From: Prorocentrum cordatum
Taxonomy: Eukaryota > Sar > Dinophyceae > Prorocentrales > Prorocentraceae
Direction of reading: 5' to 3'
Assembly: GCA_963575745.1 (NCBI GenBank)
Contig: CAUYUJ010011558.1
Coordinates: 1,116,280 to 1,180,279 of the forward strand
Length of the DNA stretch: 64,000 nt
Under the pieces are notes generated by a model. That model had not been told where the DNA came from. It saw nothing but the letters and a program-made list of their open reading frames with translations, and ran no database searches. A program made the translations under genes and the position numbers. How positions within the stretch are numbered: position 1 is the first letter of the stretch; the number at the start of each line of letters is the position of its first letter. Shown piece after piece: positions 44,108 to 55,195 of this stretch.

Positions 44108-45310
44108 ATGGCCGCCGCGGATCGCGGTGGAGGGACCGCCCCTGCTGACGGAGGAGCTGCCGCCAATGTTGGCGGCGCCAGGCCGCGACGCGCACGCCCT
44201 GAAGGCGGACGGGGCTCGCCAGCAAGGTTCGCAAGCCAACGCGCAGTCTGCAAGCAGCGCCGATACCGATGGACATGGAAGGGAAAGTCCGAGTGCTTCT
44301 AGTGTGGCAAGCAGCTGGCTCCATCACCTGCCGAACACCGCCAGCCCACAGGGGCTTGGGCAGGAGCCAGCAAGCCACCGCCGTGGAAGGAGCCGCCAGT
44401 GGCCGCCGCCCCTACAAGGGACGCCATCCTCGCCGCGCTCAGCACGCTCCTCAGCGACACCAAGCACGCCAAACTCGTCGGCAACCTCAAGGACGCCCTC
44501 CAGCAGCCCGACAAGCCTCCGCCTGCCCGCACAGCCGAGCAGGTGCTCCAGTCGGCGCTGTCAGTCCTCACCGACAGGGAGAAGAAGTTCCAGCAAACGG
44601 TCGACGACGTCGAGACCGCCAAGCAGTGGTACGACGACGCCGTGGACAAACAAGAGCAAGCCGCCCTTGACCTCGTCCAGGCACAGAACGCATGCGCCAA
44701 GGCACAAGCTGACCACAGTGCCAAACTCGCTGGAGCAGCACGCGGAGCACCACCTGTGGGGCCTCAGGAAGCCTTCAAGGTTGACAGGTCAATGTGGGAC
44801 GACCTCTCCATTTACGACGATGGCACCCGCACCCAAATGGAACAGTGGAAGCAAGAGCTCGACCAGCGCCTCGCCGAGCTCAACAATGGCCAAGAAAAAG
44901 TTCGAGAGCTCCTACGCCAAGCCAAGGAGTCCACCACCAGACTTGCGAAGCGCAAGAAGCCGGATGGGGAAGCACCTGCTGCTCAGCAACCTGCTCCTGA
45001 GCCTGGGCACCCTTCCGTACCACCAGCTGAACAGCAGCCAGCCGCCGCGCCTGGAGGACAGGCACAACCTGGCACGCCAGGAGGTTTTGCCGCCCCACCT
45101 GCTGAGCCACGTCAGGCTGGAGGCGCCCCTGGACCCGCCGCAGCCGCCCCTGCCGCCGACGAGCCCTCCGTGGAGGACCGCAAGGCCGCCGCCGAGCTCA
45201 TCGCCACCACCGCCAGGGCCAGGGAGCTGGCCTTCGCAGCGAAGGGCATTGGCAAGGGCGCCACCACGGTGCCAGCGGCAGCGGCAGGAGCCCCACCGTC
45301 GCCGGGGTAG
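44108..45310 (+). pseudogene. ORF1 of LINE-D: zinc finger plus coiled coil
   Basis: One frame from ATG 44108 to TAG 45308, interrupted by a TAG at 44300-44302. Around that stop the reading is YRWTWKGKSECF-stop-CGKQ. LINE-A has ICFWCGCKQ at the same place, so the stop is most simply a Trp codon TGG changed to TAG inside the C-x2-C finger. From 44399 the frame runs uninterrupted for 303 codons: MAAAPTRDAILAALSTLLSD, helical EKKFQQTVDDVETAKQWYDD and MEQWKQELDQRLAELNNGQE, then a Pro/Ala/Gly-rich linker and KAAAELIATTARARELAFAA. Coiled-coil propensity and position match the ORF1 RNA-binding protein of LINEs. The ATG at 44399 could restart translation without the finger. Confidence 0.7.
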
Positions 45311-45344
45311 CCGCAAGCAGCCTGCTCGGCTTAAGGGGCCTGGG

Positions 45345-46190
45345 ATCCGCGCCAGTGGTCCGCCCACGGCAGGAGCACCCGCCCCTAAGCCCGAGCAGGC
45401 GGCGCAGATCCTGTTCGGCAACATCACGGAATGGGGCCCGCAGGCCGCGAACTTCTGGCGCAACGCAGGGTACAAGTACCACCTCATAGCGCTCGCGGAG
45501 ACGCACGTCGACGCGAACGGCCTCACGGAGCAGATCGGCAAGCTCGCCATGGACGGCTGGAAGCTCTCGGCCACACCGGCGGTGGCTACCAACAAATCGG
45601 ACAAGGGGGCCCATGGCGGCGAGTGGATCCTCACGCGCAGGGACGCGGCGGCGACTACGTTCGAGGGCTTGAGGGATTACTGTGTCAAGCGCCACAAGAG
45701 GCAGCCGTTCGCGGGGTTCACGCCGACGGCCCTCCACACCAAGAGCGGCAACATAGTCGCAGCGGCGGGGTACCTTCGCCCTGGCCGACGGGACCAAGGC
45801 GCGAACAGGGACATCCTGGTCTCCATCTCCACCTTCGTGGACATGCTCACGGACCCGTGGATCGCCCTGGCCGACTGGAATTACGAGCCGCACTGGTGGG
45901 ACAACAAGCCGCGGCTCACGTGCTGGAACGGCACCATCCTGACCGACCCGAACTGCAAGGCGACGTGCGACAAGGGCTCGGGCCCCGTGTACGACTACGC
46001 GATCGCACGAGCGGACATCGCCACGCAAATCGGGACCGAGGCCATCTACGACGTCCCCTGGAAGACCCACTGCGGCATCCAGATCACGGTGGGCACCGCC
46101 GAGCCGTGGCAGTACAAAGCTATAAAGGTTCCCAAAGCCCCCCCCCGCACGAGCCAGACCCCAAAAGGTCGCGGACCCAAACAGCAAAAG
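45345..46190 (+). pseudogene. EEP endonuclease of LINE-D
   Basis: Frame of 43959-46388. AAQILFGNITEWGPQAANFW, then LIALAETHVDANG, gives the N-terminal strand with Asn and the catalytic Glu (ETH). GGEWILTRRDAA, GNIVAAAGYLRPG, PWIALADWNYEPHWW (the GDFN-type block as ADWN), YDYAIAR and THCGIQITV (terminal His) complete the fold in order. All key positions are present, so the domain itself looks intact. The long frame upstream of about 45345 overlaps ORF1 and is regarded as a shadow. The frame is lost near 46190, after a basic TSQTPKGRGPKQQKV stretch. Confidence 0.8.
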
Positions 46191-46212
46191 GTCCAAGGCT
46201 CGCGCGGAGGCG

Positions 46213-47524
46213 TTGCGAACCAGGAGGGAAAGGCTACCAGAGCACTTGCGCGACGAGTTCGACGCCTTGTACGCCAACCGCGAGACGGCCAAGGAGGACC
46301 CCACCCCCTTCGTCATCCCCCAGGAGAACTGGGACGACGCCGCCGACGAGGTCAGCAACTTCCCGAAGATCGATGGCACAAAGGTTGACACCAAGGAGGG
46401 CAGAGGACACATCTTCCACAACCATGAGCCGAACCTCGCGGAGGACATCAACTCGAAGTACGCGCAGTGGATCGCGACCCTGGAGCTCGCCTTCCTGGAG
46501 ACGAATGCGGCCCCCGTCGAGGACAGGGCCAGGTACCAGGGCAGGGCAGAGGGGTACAGGACCACCAAGCAGACGATGAAGGCGTCCCCTGGCAGAGCGT
46601 ACCTCAAGGACCCCGAGGCCACCTGGTGGCAGCACCTCAGCACCCTTGTCGCGAGGTACACCGCGCTGGTCACGAACGGCAAGGACCCCAAAGCCCGCCA
46701 GCACATCCACAAGACAGTCATGAAGAAGTTGGACGACCTAGAGAACCCCGAGTTCTCCAAGGAGCACTTCGGTAGCAAAACCGACCCGCAGGAGATCGAA
46801 GAGTGGAAGACCCAGGTCGCCACCCTCGAGTGCTGCGACGAGGACGACCTGCACCACATCAGCGCCACCACCATGGAGTGGACCCACAAGGCCATGGCGA
46901 GAGCTGCAGGTTGAGCGCGAAAACGGCACCTCGACTGGGCGAAGCAGGCGTGGAAGGAGTCACCAGGCAAGCTGCACCGCATGGTCACCGACCCCAAAGC
47001 GCCGCGCCTGGAGGACAAGCAGCCCCAGAGGACGGCGGGCGACCGATCCACGGTCATGAACCACTCCGCCGACACCTGGCGCTCCATTTGGGCGTCCGAC
47101 AGCTACAACGCCGAGCAGATCATCAGCGCCTACGAGAAGGCCATGCGACTTGCGAAAGAGGACCCTCTCTCGCTCATCGAGCCGCAGCACATACAAGCCA
47201 TCGTGGGCACCGCCAACCCGAAGAAGGCGAGAGGAGTCGACTACATCGGCCCCATCGACATCCAGAGGCTCCCCGAGAAAGGGGTACAGGAGCTCGCCGA
47301 CATCTACAACCACGTGGAGGCCAACGGACTGTGGCCGCAGCAGCTCTGCGCCACCATTGGGGCCATGGCCCCCAAGCCCGCAGGTGGAGAGAGAATCTTG
47401 GGCATGCTCCCCACCGCCCCCAAGACGTGGGCCAAGGTCCGCTCCAGCGTCACCGACGAGTGGCCCAAGGAGCTCGGGGAGTTCTGGGACACCGCCATCA
47501 AAGGCTCCAGCGCCTTTAAGAGCA
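46213..47524 (+). pseudogene. Linker and N-terminal RT blocks of LINE-D
   Basis: Frame 46213-46914 (RERLPEHLRDEFDALYANRE onward) continues past an in-frame TGA (46912-46914) as ARKRHLDWAKQAWKESPGKL, then 46981-47520. SLIEPQHIQAIVGTANPKKA then RGVDYIGP is the ...KA.G.D....... block. NGLWPQQLCATIGAMAPKPA followed by GGERILGML is the L.PKP.GG.RPI block, with ILG for PIG. The reading moves to the next frame near 47525. Confidence 0.75.
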
Positions 47525-48757
47525 GCGCTGGTCAGGGCGCTGCTCGACGAGACGGCAGCGACCTTTGGCATCGCCTTCGCGACCTTGCTGATGGACGTAG
47601 AGAAGTTCTACGACTCGGTCTGCTACGCGCTCCTCTTCGACGCCGCCACCGGGGGGAACTTCCCCCCGATCGTCGTGGCACTGGAGGTGCAGCTCTACCT
47701 GGCGCCCAGGTACTTGCGCATGCACGGCTGGGTCAGCGACATCATAGATGCCGAGAGGTCCATTGTCGCGGGCAGCTGCAATGGCGGCAAGCTCGCCAAA
47801 GTCTACCTGGGGCCGATCCTGCAGAGGGCCCACATTAACCACACCTACGCGGGCCTGTGGACGCTCGTGGACGACACGGTCGCGAGAACAGAGGGCCAAA
47901 CCAAACAGGTCGTCAAGGATCTGATCGGCGTCGGCGCCGACCTTTGCGCCGGTATGACGGGCGCGGGGCTTCGAGTCTCGCCCAAGACCACCGTCGTCGC
48001 CTCCAACCAGACGATCGCCTACGCAGTGCACGACGGCCTCAAGCAGAAGGGCTACTACGTCAAGATGGCCAACAGCGCGGTCGACCTCGGCATCGACGTG
48101 GGCGGCGCCTATAGACGGGTCGTGGCCAAGGCCACCAAGAGGGCCAAGACTGCGAGGAGGCGCACTCACCGCATCGTCGCCAAGGTCAGGAAGCACGCCT
48201 CCCTCGCCAAGATCGCGAAGGGCTTGTGGAACACGGGCTCCAGGCCGCAGGGGACCTACGGCCACCAGATCATGGGCCTCGCCCCAGCGGCCATCCTCGA
48301 CCAGAGGCGCCAGGCCATCCAGGCCTCTGCGGGGAAGGTCCATGGCCGCTGTCTCTCCACAGCCCTGGCCGTCGTCATGAGGAAGAAGGACCCCGCCATC
48401 GAGCTCAGGCGCCAGTCGATCGCCGAGTGGCTCAACTTCTGGATGCAGTACCCAGAACACCACATGCGGGCCACGCAGGCGTGGAAGCTGATCTACAACA
48501 AGTCGATCACGCGCGGCAACAAGAAGTGGAGGAAGGTCATGGGCCCCATCTCCGCCATTCAGGCCATCTTCCTGGACGCTGGCTGGACCTGCCCGACGCC
48601 AACGGAGTGGTCACGACCACCTTGGGCAGGCGAGCCCCATGCCCAGGAGTGGCAGCTACCTCACAGTGGACAAGCCGACTGGGAGGACAAGCGCTACGAC
48701 GTGGACCCTGCGGAGTTCGTCCACGAGTTCTGCTTGTCCCTCGAGAGGAGCCTCTAG
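47525..48757 (+). pseudogene. Reverse transcriptase catalytic part of LINE-D
   Basis: In the frame 47150-48757: ALVRALLDETAATFGIAFAT, LLMDVEKFYDSV (motif A with Asp), VAGSCNGGKLAKVYLGPI (motif B), AGLWTLVDDTVART (motif C, VDD), GLRVSPKTTVVASN (motif D region). The thumb is basic (RAKTARRRTHRIVAKVRKHA), followed by a long helical part to SLERSL and a TAG at 48755-48757. Both catalytic motifs are intact. The same frame reopens after the TAG into the RNase H part, so the stop interrupts one ORF2 polyprotein. Confidence 0.85.
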
Positions 48758-50335
48758 AAGGACGCTGCCAAACATCCACATGGAGAAGGATTGCAACGTG
48801 GGGGCCCAGACGTCCACATAGTTGCCAACGAGATGGAGAAGTTCACGAGGAAGGGCCAGCACGACCAGTCGGCCCTCAACCTGTGCGTGGTCGCGGGGGC
48901 GCAATGGCCCAGAAGCCGACTCATCGAGACGGGGTACAACGCTACTCCAAGCTGTCTGAGATGCGGAGAGGCCGACGAGACGCTCATGCACAGGGTCTGG
49001 CTGTGCCCTTGCAACCGCGACCACGAGGACTACACGGATTCTGACGCCCTGTTGCCCTCTGCCCTGGCTGGAGCAGAGGCTGCCCCCGCCCACTGGCTCC
49101 GCGGCCTGCCTGCGCGCGCTGACACGCACCCGCTCTTCGCTTCATTGGGGGGGGGCGGCGGGTGGAGCTGGGTTGGGCGGGATTGGGAGGACTGCGTCAG
49201 TAGCGACGGCACCCTCACTCTCTTCGGAGACGGTTCCGGAGGTCAGTACAGTGATGACCCACGTCGCCGAAGAGTGGGGACCGCCTGTGCTGCTATGAAG
49301 TGCCTCTTCGGGGAGTGGGTCCCCTGGGGAGGAATAATGTCGGGCCTCGAGGGCCCCGTTCAAACTGTGCCCCGCGCAGAGCTGCTAGCTTTCGCGCTCG
49401 CCCTAGAACACTGGAAGGGCGACCTCTGTTTCATTACAAACCACCTGCCGCTGCACGACGTATGGCGGGCGAATCGACACTTGCGCCCCAGCGATGGCGC
49501 AAATCGGGCACGAATTGCCAAAGCAATTCGTGCACGTGGCACTAGTCAGCTCACTGTGATCTGGGTGCCCTCACACAGCGAGGAGTCACCTGGCCTAGCC
49601 TCAGACCCTGCGCGACACTTTCACACGATCGGCAACGCGACGGCCGATGCATGGGCAGGTGTAGCGGCCCAACAGTCTTACGAGGCAGCGCTTGTAGGAC
49701 AGGCCCCTCCCACTGACCTGCACGATGCCCAGTGCACCCTCATCCGCAGGAGGGCGCGCCGTGCCCTAGCTGACACGCTTGCAGTTGATCCGTGGGTCGC
49801 GGAGCGACCCTCGCAGGCCAAAGGCCCGCGCCTCACCAAGCTGCAGTTAGCCATGCAATCGAGCCAGCACGCCTTTGAGCTCAGAGCGGGCAAGTACCTG
49901 TGCTTCCGCTGCGGGCTCACCACAGACAAGTGTAAAGTACGCCAGGCCTGTGCCACGCCGTGCACCCACCAGCCGCCTCTGTCGTCAGCCAGTGACCAGA
50001 TAGTGCCAGTAGAGGGCACTATCACCATTTCTGGGCGCGAGCTGCACGCCAGCCATAAGCTCCACTTCATGCAGAAGTACCGCCTGTACTTCTGCCGCGG
50101 GCGCGGCAAGACGGCAACCGAGGACCCACGCCACCTTGCCGCACCCTGCACGGGAATCACCAAGAAAGGGCGAGAGAATCTCGCCAAAATAGACAAAGGA
50201 GAATACACGCGCGCCCACGCTGGGCGCGACGGCCGCACCAAGTTTCTGCGCGCAGCTACCCACGGCATGGCCGTGGAAGAAATGTCAGCTGCCTCTGCGC
50301 CTGCCGCTGCAAGCGCCGCTCATAGTCAGGGCTAG
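48758..50335 (+). pseudogene. Cys/His finger, RNase H and Cys-rich tail of LINE-D
   Basis: Continuing in the same frame: GLQRGGPDVHIVANEMEKFT, then PSCLRCGEADETLMHRVWLC (C-x2-C-x8-H-x4-C finger). RNase H follows: TLFGDGSGGQYSDDPRRRR (first Asp), VPRAELLAFALALEHWKG (Glu), LCFITNHLPLHDVWR, VIWVPSHSEESPG (His) and TIGNATADAWAGVAA (last Asp). The expected Asp in IT(D)HLPL is Asn (AAC), which should abolish activity. The tail has LCFRCGLTTDKCKVRQACAT followed by PC, a Cys-rich finger-like segment, then TKKGRENLAKIDKGEYTRAH. It ends at TAG 50333. No insertion is present, in contrast to LINE-C. Confidence 0.85.
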
Positions 50336-50391
50336 AATGCACTTGGCATCTCCCGAACAACGCACCTGGGTGCGCTCGGTCTGTTCCTCTG

Positions 50392-50765
50392 TTCCTCCTC
50401 CTCCTCCTCCTCATCCACTTCCTCCTCCTCCTCCTCCTCGTCCTCCTCCTCCTCCTCCCCCTCCTCCTTCTCCTCCTTATCCTCTCCGTCCTCCCCCTCT
50501 TCCCCCTCCTCCTCCTCCTCCTCCTCCTCCTCCTCTTCCTCCTCCTCATCATCATCATCAGCATCATCATCATCATCATCATCATCCTTATCCTCATCCT
50601 CATCCTCATCCTCCTCATCCTCCTCGTTATCCGCCTCCTCTTTCTCCTCCTCCTCCTCCTGCTCCTCCTCCTCCTCCTCCTCCTCCCTCTCCTGCTCTTC
50701 CTCCTCGTCCTCCTCCTCTTCCTCCTCCTCATCATCCACATTCTCCCTCTTCTCCCGCTCCCCCT
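50392..50765. repeat. (CTC)n with a short (CAT)n core
   Basis: Pyrimidine tract beginning about 60 bp after the LINE-D stop. A (CAT)n patch lies at 50548-50585. Confidence 0.95.
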
Positions 50766-52090
50766 CCATCCGAGGGCCCTTCCACACGGGGTGCGAACAG
50801 ATGGGGTCGAAGGATCGCGCCACATCGACGATGCAGCTCGATGTGGAGCCCGATGTGCTGCACGCCGATGGCGCCGACGCTTGGCCGACGTCGCCGATGC
50901 ATCGCCGACCCATCGCCGACGCATCAGCGATGCATTGGTGATGTATTGGCGATCATCCGACCCCATCTATTCGGACCCCGTTTGGGGGGCCTCTGGACAA
51001 CGACGGTCCTCCCTGGCGTTCTTCGTTTTTCCTGGACCTCCTGGAAGTTTCTCGTTGCCACGGCTGGGCCCTGGGAGGGATCTTGGGACCGAACTTGAGC
51101 GGATTTGGGCCAGCATCGAGATGCGGGGTTATCGGTCGCCTCGCACATCCCGGAGGCCCTTCAGCCTCGCAGTGTTTTCTGGCAGATGGCGCTTCGCGGA
51201 CAGCGTTCCAGGGGTGTCCGCGTCGCCCTGAACGGGTGCCCGAGTTTTATGATCCGACAGCCAAACATCCTCGCGTCGTGCAAACCAAACCAAAGACCGA
51301 CGGAGAGTTGTTTCATATATTATTTGGTTTTCGGGGCCATTTGGCCCCGGACGGCTTGCAAAAAGCGGTTCGGGATGAGAAGTTGGTAACTATCGGGGAG
51401 AAGGTCCAGCTTTACATAATTCCATTTTATGAGAAATCACGGGGTCGGAACTCTGACCTAGTCTTTCTTTTTTGTCGCCTCCGGATGCTTCCCATCGGCT
51501 GCGAAACGGAATGCTTTCCCACGGGCATTGGTGAAGGAGGCGGAGGGGAGTTGAGCAGGAGGGGAATGGGTGAGAATTGGAGGAATAATAATGCGCATAC
51601 ACATGCTCGGAGGTCCAAGTGAATTTTGTTGGATCGGAGTTGGACTCCCCTTGCAGCGCCGCCCCCTGGCGCGCTCCGCGCGCCATCGAGGGGGACCAGC
51701 GCCAATCCACGAAATCCGCGCGGACCTCCGGAAGTTGATGCGTAGCCCAGAAATTTGCGCAAGTGGTGCAGATTGTGTCTCTACTGCTGTCTCTTAGCCC
51801 CATACGCGTCTCCGAGGCTGGGATCTGTCCATAGCCACCGTCTTTTCCATAGAGCTTCGAGGACCTCAGCAGACGGTGGATATGGACATGTTCGGGCGCC
51901 GTGGGGCCAACCCATATCTTTAAATCACCGCCCCGCCGCTGGCCTCGGCGAGGGAAGGAAGTCAAGGCACCGTCCGACCATGACTCCGATATCTACAGCC
52001 CGAGCCCGAGGAGGAGGAGTAGGAAGCGGCGAGTGAGGAATCATTATGCGGAGGTGGAGGGGGAGGGGGTAAGCGGCGCATGTGGGGGAT
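50766..52090. other. No supported gene
   Basis: Frames such as 51083-51622 (+) and 51390-51965 (-) lack recognisable domains. Around 50820-50940 the word ccgacgcatcagcgatgca and its variants (gccgatg, atcgccgac) recur, a small imperfect repeat. Confidence 0.45.
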
Positions 52091-52097
52091 ACATGTA

Positions 52098-52182
<85 letters not shown>

Positions 52183-52449
52183 GTAATGGTGGTGGTGATA
52201 ATGACGATGATCACGATGATGATCATCACGATGGCGAGCACGATTATGATCACGATGACGACGACGACGATGTTGATGATGAGGATGATCGTGATCATGC
52301 TCATGCTCATGCTCATGATGACAATGATGCTGATGACGATGATGACGATGATGATAATGATGGTGACGATGATGATGATGCTGATGATGATGATCATGAT
52401 GGTGGTAATGATGATGATGATGCTGATGCTGATGCTGATGATGATGCTT

Positions 52450-52512
<63 letters not shown>

Positions 52513-52515
52513 CGG
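52098..52515. repeat. (GAT)n microsatellite
   Basis: About 420 bp of gatgatgat with interruptions. It reads as Asp- or Met-rich on plus and His- or Ile-rich on minus. A short acidic tail (gcggatgaagcggatgaagc, then GGA) follows. It could be an acidic coding region, but all frames are open, so no gene is called. Confidence 0.9.
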
Positions 52516-52559
52516 ATGAAGCGGATGAAGCGGTGCAGGAATTGGAGGAGGAGGAGGAG

Positions 52560-54690
52560 GAGTGAAGTTTGACAGTTTGGGTGCAGCGATCTCTGCGGTT
52601 GGCACTGCTCAGACGAACCCTCAACATGGGCGTGTTGTTTCTCATGTGTTTGTTCCTGTTGTCTCTCTCTCTCTCTCTCTATCTATCTCCCTCTCTGGCG
52701 CGTTAAAGTGGTCCATGGCATCAGGAAGATGTTAGGCTGCCATATTGATTCCGTGCTACAGCCAGTGCATCTTCGGAGCTTGTGTTCGCTGCATCCGCAC
52801 TTGTCAGCCTTCTTCCCACATCCTCCTCCACAATTACACAATATGAACACTACACTCCTCTCTCCCCTGGTGACGTCCGGGAAAGATTCGGCCCCCCTCC
52901 GCGTATTGTTTTTTACACCGGATTCCCGGGAAATGCTTTTCGCTTGGGATTTATCCAAAATGCTGCTCTCGCTGAAGCGCTGGCCACATTTTCAGGCTAC
53001 CGCTCGTTCCGAATCGTGCATCAGCTGCAGCGTTGGCCTCATTTCCGCGCTTCCGCTCGCTCCAAATCGTGCTCCCACTGCAGCGTTGGCGTCATTATTT
53101 CCAGCGCCATGCCACGGCATGGTTTTCGGTCCTGCCAAATCAGTTCCAAAATCTAGAACATGGCCCCTCGGAAAAAAAAACCATCGGAAGTGATTACACA
53201 TTCGGTGCCGATTCGTTGCTTTTTGAGGTCGCAGAAGCCCCCCCCCACCTTGGGACCTCGCCACGTCATGCTATGTCAGGCTACGCGTTTATCTTGTACA
53301 CCATGCTATGCTATATAATGCGATGCCCTGGTACGACATCCGACTGTGCGAATAGAGAGGAGATCTACGCCATGGTAAGGGATGGGAGGGAGGGGTAGGA
53401 CGTCAGATATGACGCGAGCGCACCTAGCTTGTCTCTGGCCCCCTCTCTCCCTTCCGCCCCTCTACCTCTCCCCTCGCGCAGCCCTTCCTCCAGCTCCCGC
53501 ACCGATCACGTTTCCGCTTCCACTTCAATTATCTGTTTTGTTGTTTATCTCTCTCTCTCCCCCTCTCTCTCTCTCTCTCTCTTTCTCTCTCCCATCCTCA
53601 TGCATACGGCCTTGTTCTGTGAGGTTGAGGCTATATGGCGCGTTGTGCCCGTGCCCTATCTGGGCTCACCCTTAGCATGCAATGGGACGTCCGCTCGGCA
53701 GCTCTCACCACTGAGGCACGGCCTCGGTAAAGGTGTAGTGGTCCACGAGAAACGCTGCCACTTTAGGCCCATCTGTGGGCTCATCCGGGGTCCCTTTGAA
53801 AAGAAATCATCGTACTTGTGCCTGGTCGTCCCCCTCCCTTCCTTTCCAAAGAGAGCGACGCCGGCGATCCGCCCACAGATCCTGGCCCTGGGGCCGGGAT
53901 CGGCGTGAGCGCCTTCATTGGCCAGGCCGAGGGGGCCATTTGGGGTGGGGGCATCCGTTTGGCCCAGGCGCACATCGGGGCCAGGAAAATGTCCATCACA
54001 CTACGCTGTGTTTGCCCACCACTTAGTGGCAGATGGCGGCCGACATGCAGTGCTTATTTTTGTTTCCGCCCCTTGTCGCCCGCAGAACCCGCCAGAAAAT
54101 TATACACTGGACGTTGTCCGGTGGCGTTTCTGTGAAGCCCCATGGGACAGGGCCCAAATACAGTCAACCCGCATAGTAAGGATGAGCAATTTTCCAAGGC
54201 TGCCTTTGCACCCTTCCCCTTCGGCCCATCCTTGGCCGCTTTCGCTGGCCGCGCCCCGCTCGCAAAGCGTCGACATGGCCTTCCAAGGCCTTTGTATCCT
54301 TATCGCGCGTCCTTATCATACGGGTTGGCTGTAACTCAATGTGCATTCGCGCGGTTCACACCATAGTTGGCTTGGCCAGGGCTTGTGCGGACGGGGATTT
54401 GGCATCTTCTCGCGGCAGGCTCGTGTCGTGGCGATGCGGCGACGACGCCTGCGCGCGCGCGCCAGTGGCCCAGAACGGGCCGATATCGATCGATTCGCGC
54501 TGTCCAAAAGCCGCGATCACCCGAGTTGGAACGATCCGCGCGGTGTCAGAAGCCAGCGCGCAGTTCGTCACAACACGAATTCCGAATTCGTCGTAGCCCA
54601 TGATGCAACTCCGAGGAGGTTTGATTCAGCATCGGCGCTGGTATATCCGTGGTCGAACGTCGGCGGGAACCGGCATACTCTTTTTTGATC
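52560..54690. other. No supported gene; (CT)n tracts and a triplicated ~53-bp unit
   Basis: (CT)n occurs at 52660-52695 and 53550-53592. At 52955-53110 a unit like gctgcagcgttggcctcatt, ttcaggcgcttccg and ctcgctccgaatcgtgc is present about three times (anchors near 52971, 53024 and 53078). Short frames throughout show no recognisable domain. Confidence 0.45.
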
Positions 54691-54795
54691 CTGCCTGATC
54701 CCGCCCAATCTGGCCTGATCCCACTTAACCTTGATTAGTCAGGCGTGTATCCTGGATTACTCTCGGCCTAATCGGGCTCAGTGACTTTTCATCGG
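54690..54795. repeat. CTGATCCCGCC-type short repeat
   Basis: Five or six variants of cctgatcccgcc/cctaatcgggct spaced about 12-25 bp, including inverted forms. Confidence 0.55.
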
Positions 54796-54884
54796 ACTGA
54801 ATCGCCTTTACTCATTCTTACGAAGACCTCCAGGAGTTGTTTCCTAACTTGGCGGCGCACAAGGGGGTGCCGCGACAGGTTGTG

Positions 54885-55195
54885 ACCCTCTAAGAAGGCG
54901 GCGCGCTTCCTAGAAAACAGGGGCCATCTTAGAAAGGCCTGGAGGCTTCTCAGAAGGCTCCTCAGAAGCCGGGAGTCCTTTCGAGAATGCCTCTGCCTTC
55001 TTAGAAGCTCCCCCGCCTCAGAAGGCCGCCCCCGTCGCGCTACCCACTTCTGCGCGCCGCCAACTAACGTAGCTGACGTGTTCCTCCCTGCCCTCGCCTC
55101 CAGTCCTCGGAAGGAGCTAGGACGAGCATAAATCCGTCCCAGAGCCTTCCGGAACCCTCTCTAAGCGTTCCGGAACGCTCTGAGAAGGCCGCGGC
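54885..55195. repeat. Second cluster of TTCTnAGAA palindromes and TTCCGGAA
   Basis: At least eight half- or full sites: ctaagaaggc, ttcctagaaaac, tcttagaaagg, cttctcagaagg, cctcagaagcc, ccttcttagaagc, cctcagaaggcc, and near 55147-55180 ttccggaa twice. It is the same family as 455-565. Confidence 0.65.

Larger units (their letters stand above)
43931..50335 (+). mobile_element. LINE-D: most complete SL-headed non-LTR retrotransposon
   Basis: An exact SL (43931-43952), ORF1 (44108-45310), then ORF2 in a different frame with EEP endonuclease, linker, reverse transcriptase, Cys/His finger, RNase H and a Cys-rich tail, ending at TAG 50333-50335. About 6.4 kb. The visible lesions are few: TAG in the ORF1 zinc finger, a frameshift near 46190, TGA at 46912, a frameshift near 47525 and TAG at 48755. 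(CTC)n tracts flank it on both sides (43857-43930 and 50392-50765), suggesting insertion into a microsatellite. Confidence 0.85.

Noticed and set aside
52080-52565. An acidic Asp-rich protein encoded by (GAT)n.
   Set aside because: All frames are open, interruptions are not codon-structured, and no flanking natural sequence continues the frame.
54885-55195. Heat-shock elements (nGAAnnTTCn).
   Set aside because: Most sites have a 3-nt spacing (TTCnnnGAA) rather than the 2-nt spacing required, and no gene starts next to them. Only the two TTCCGGAA sites fit the spacing.
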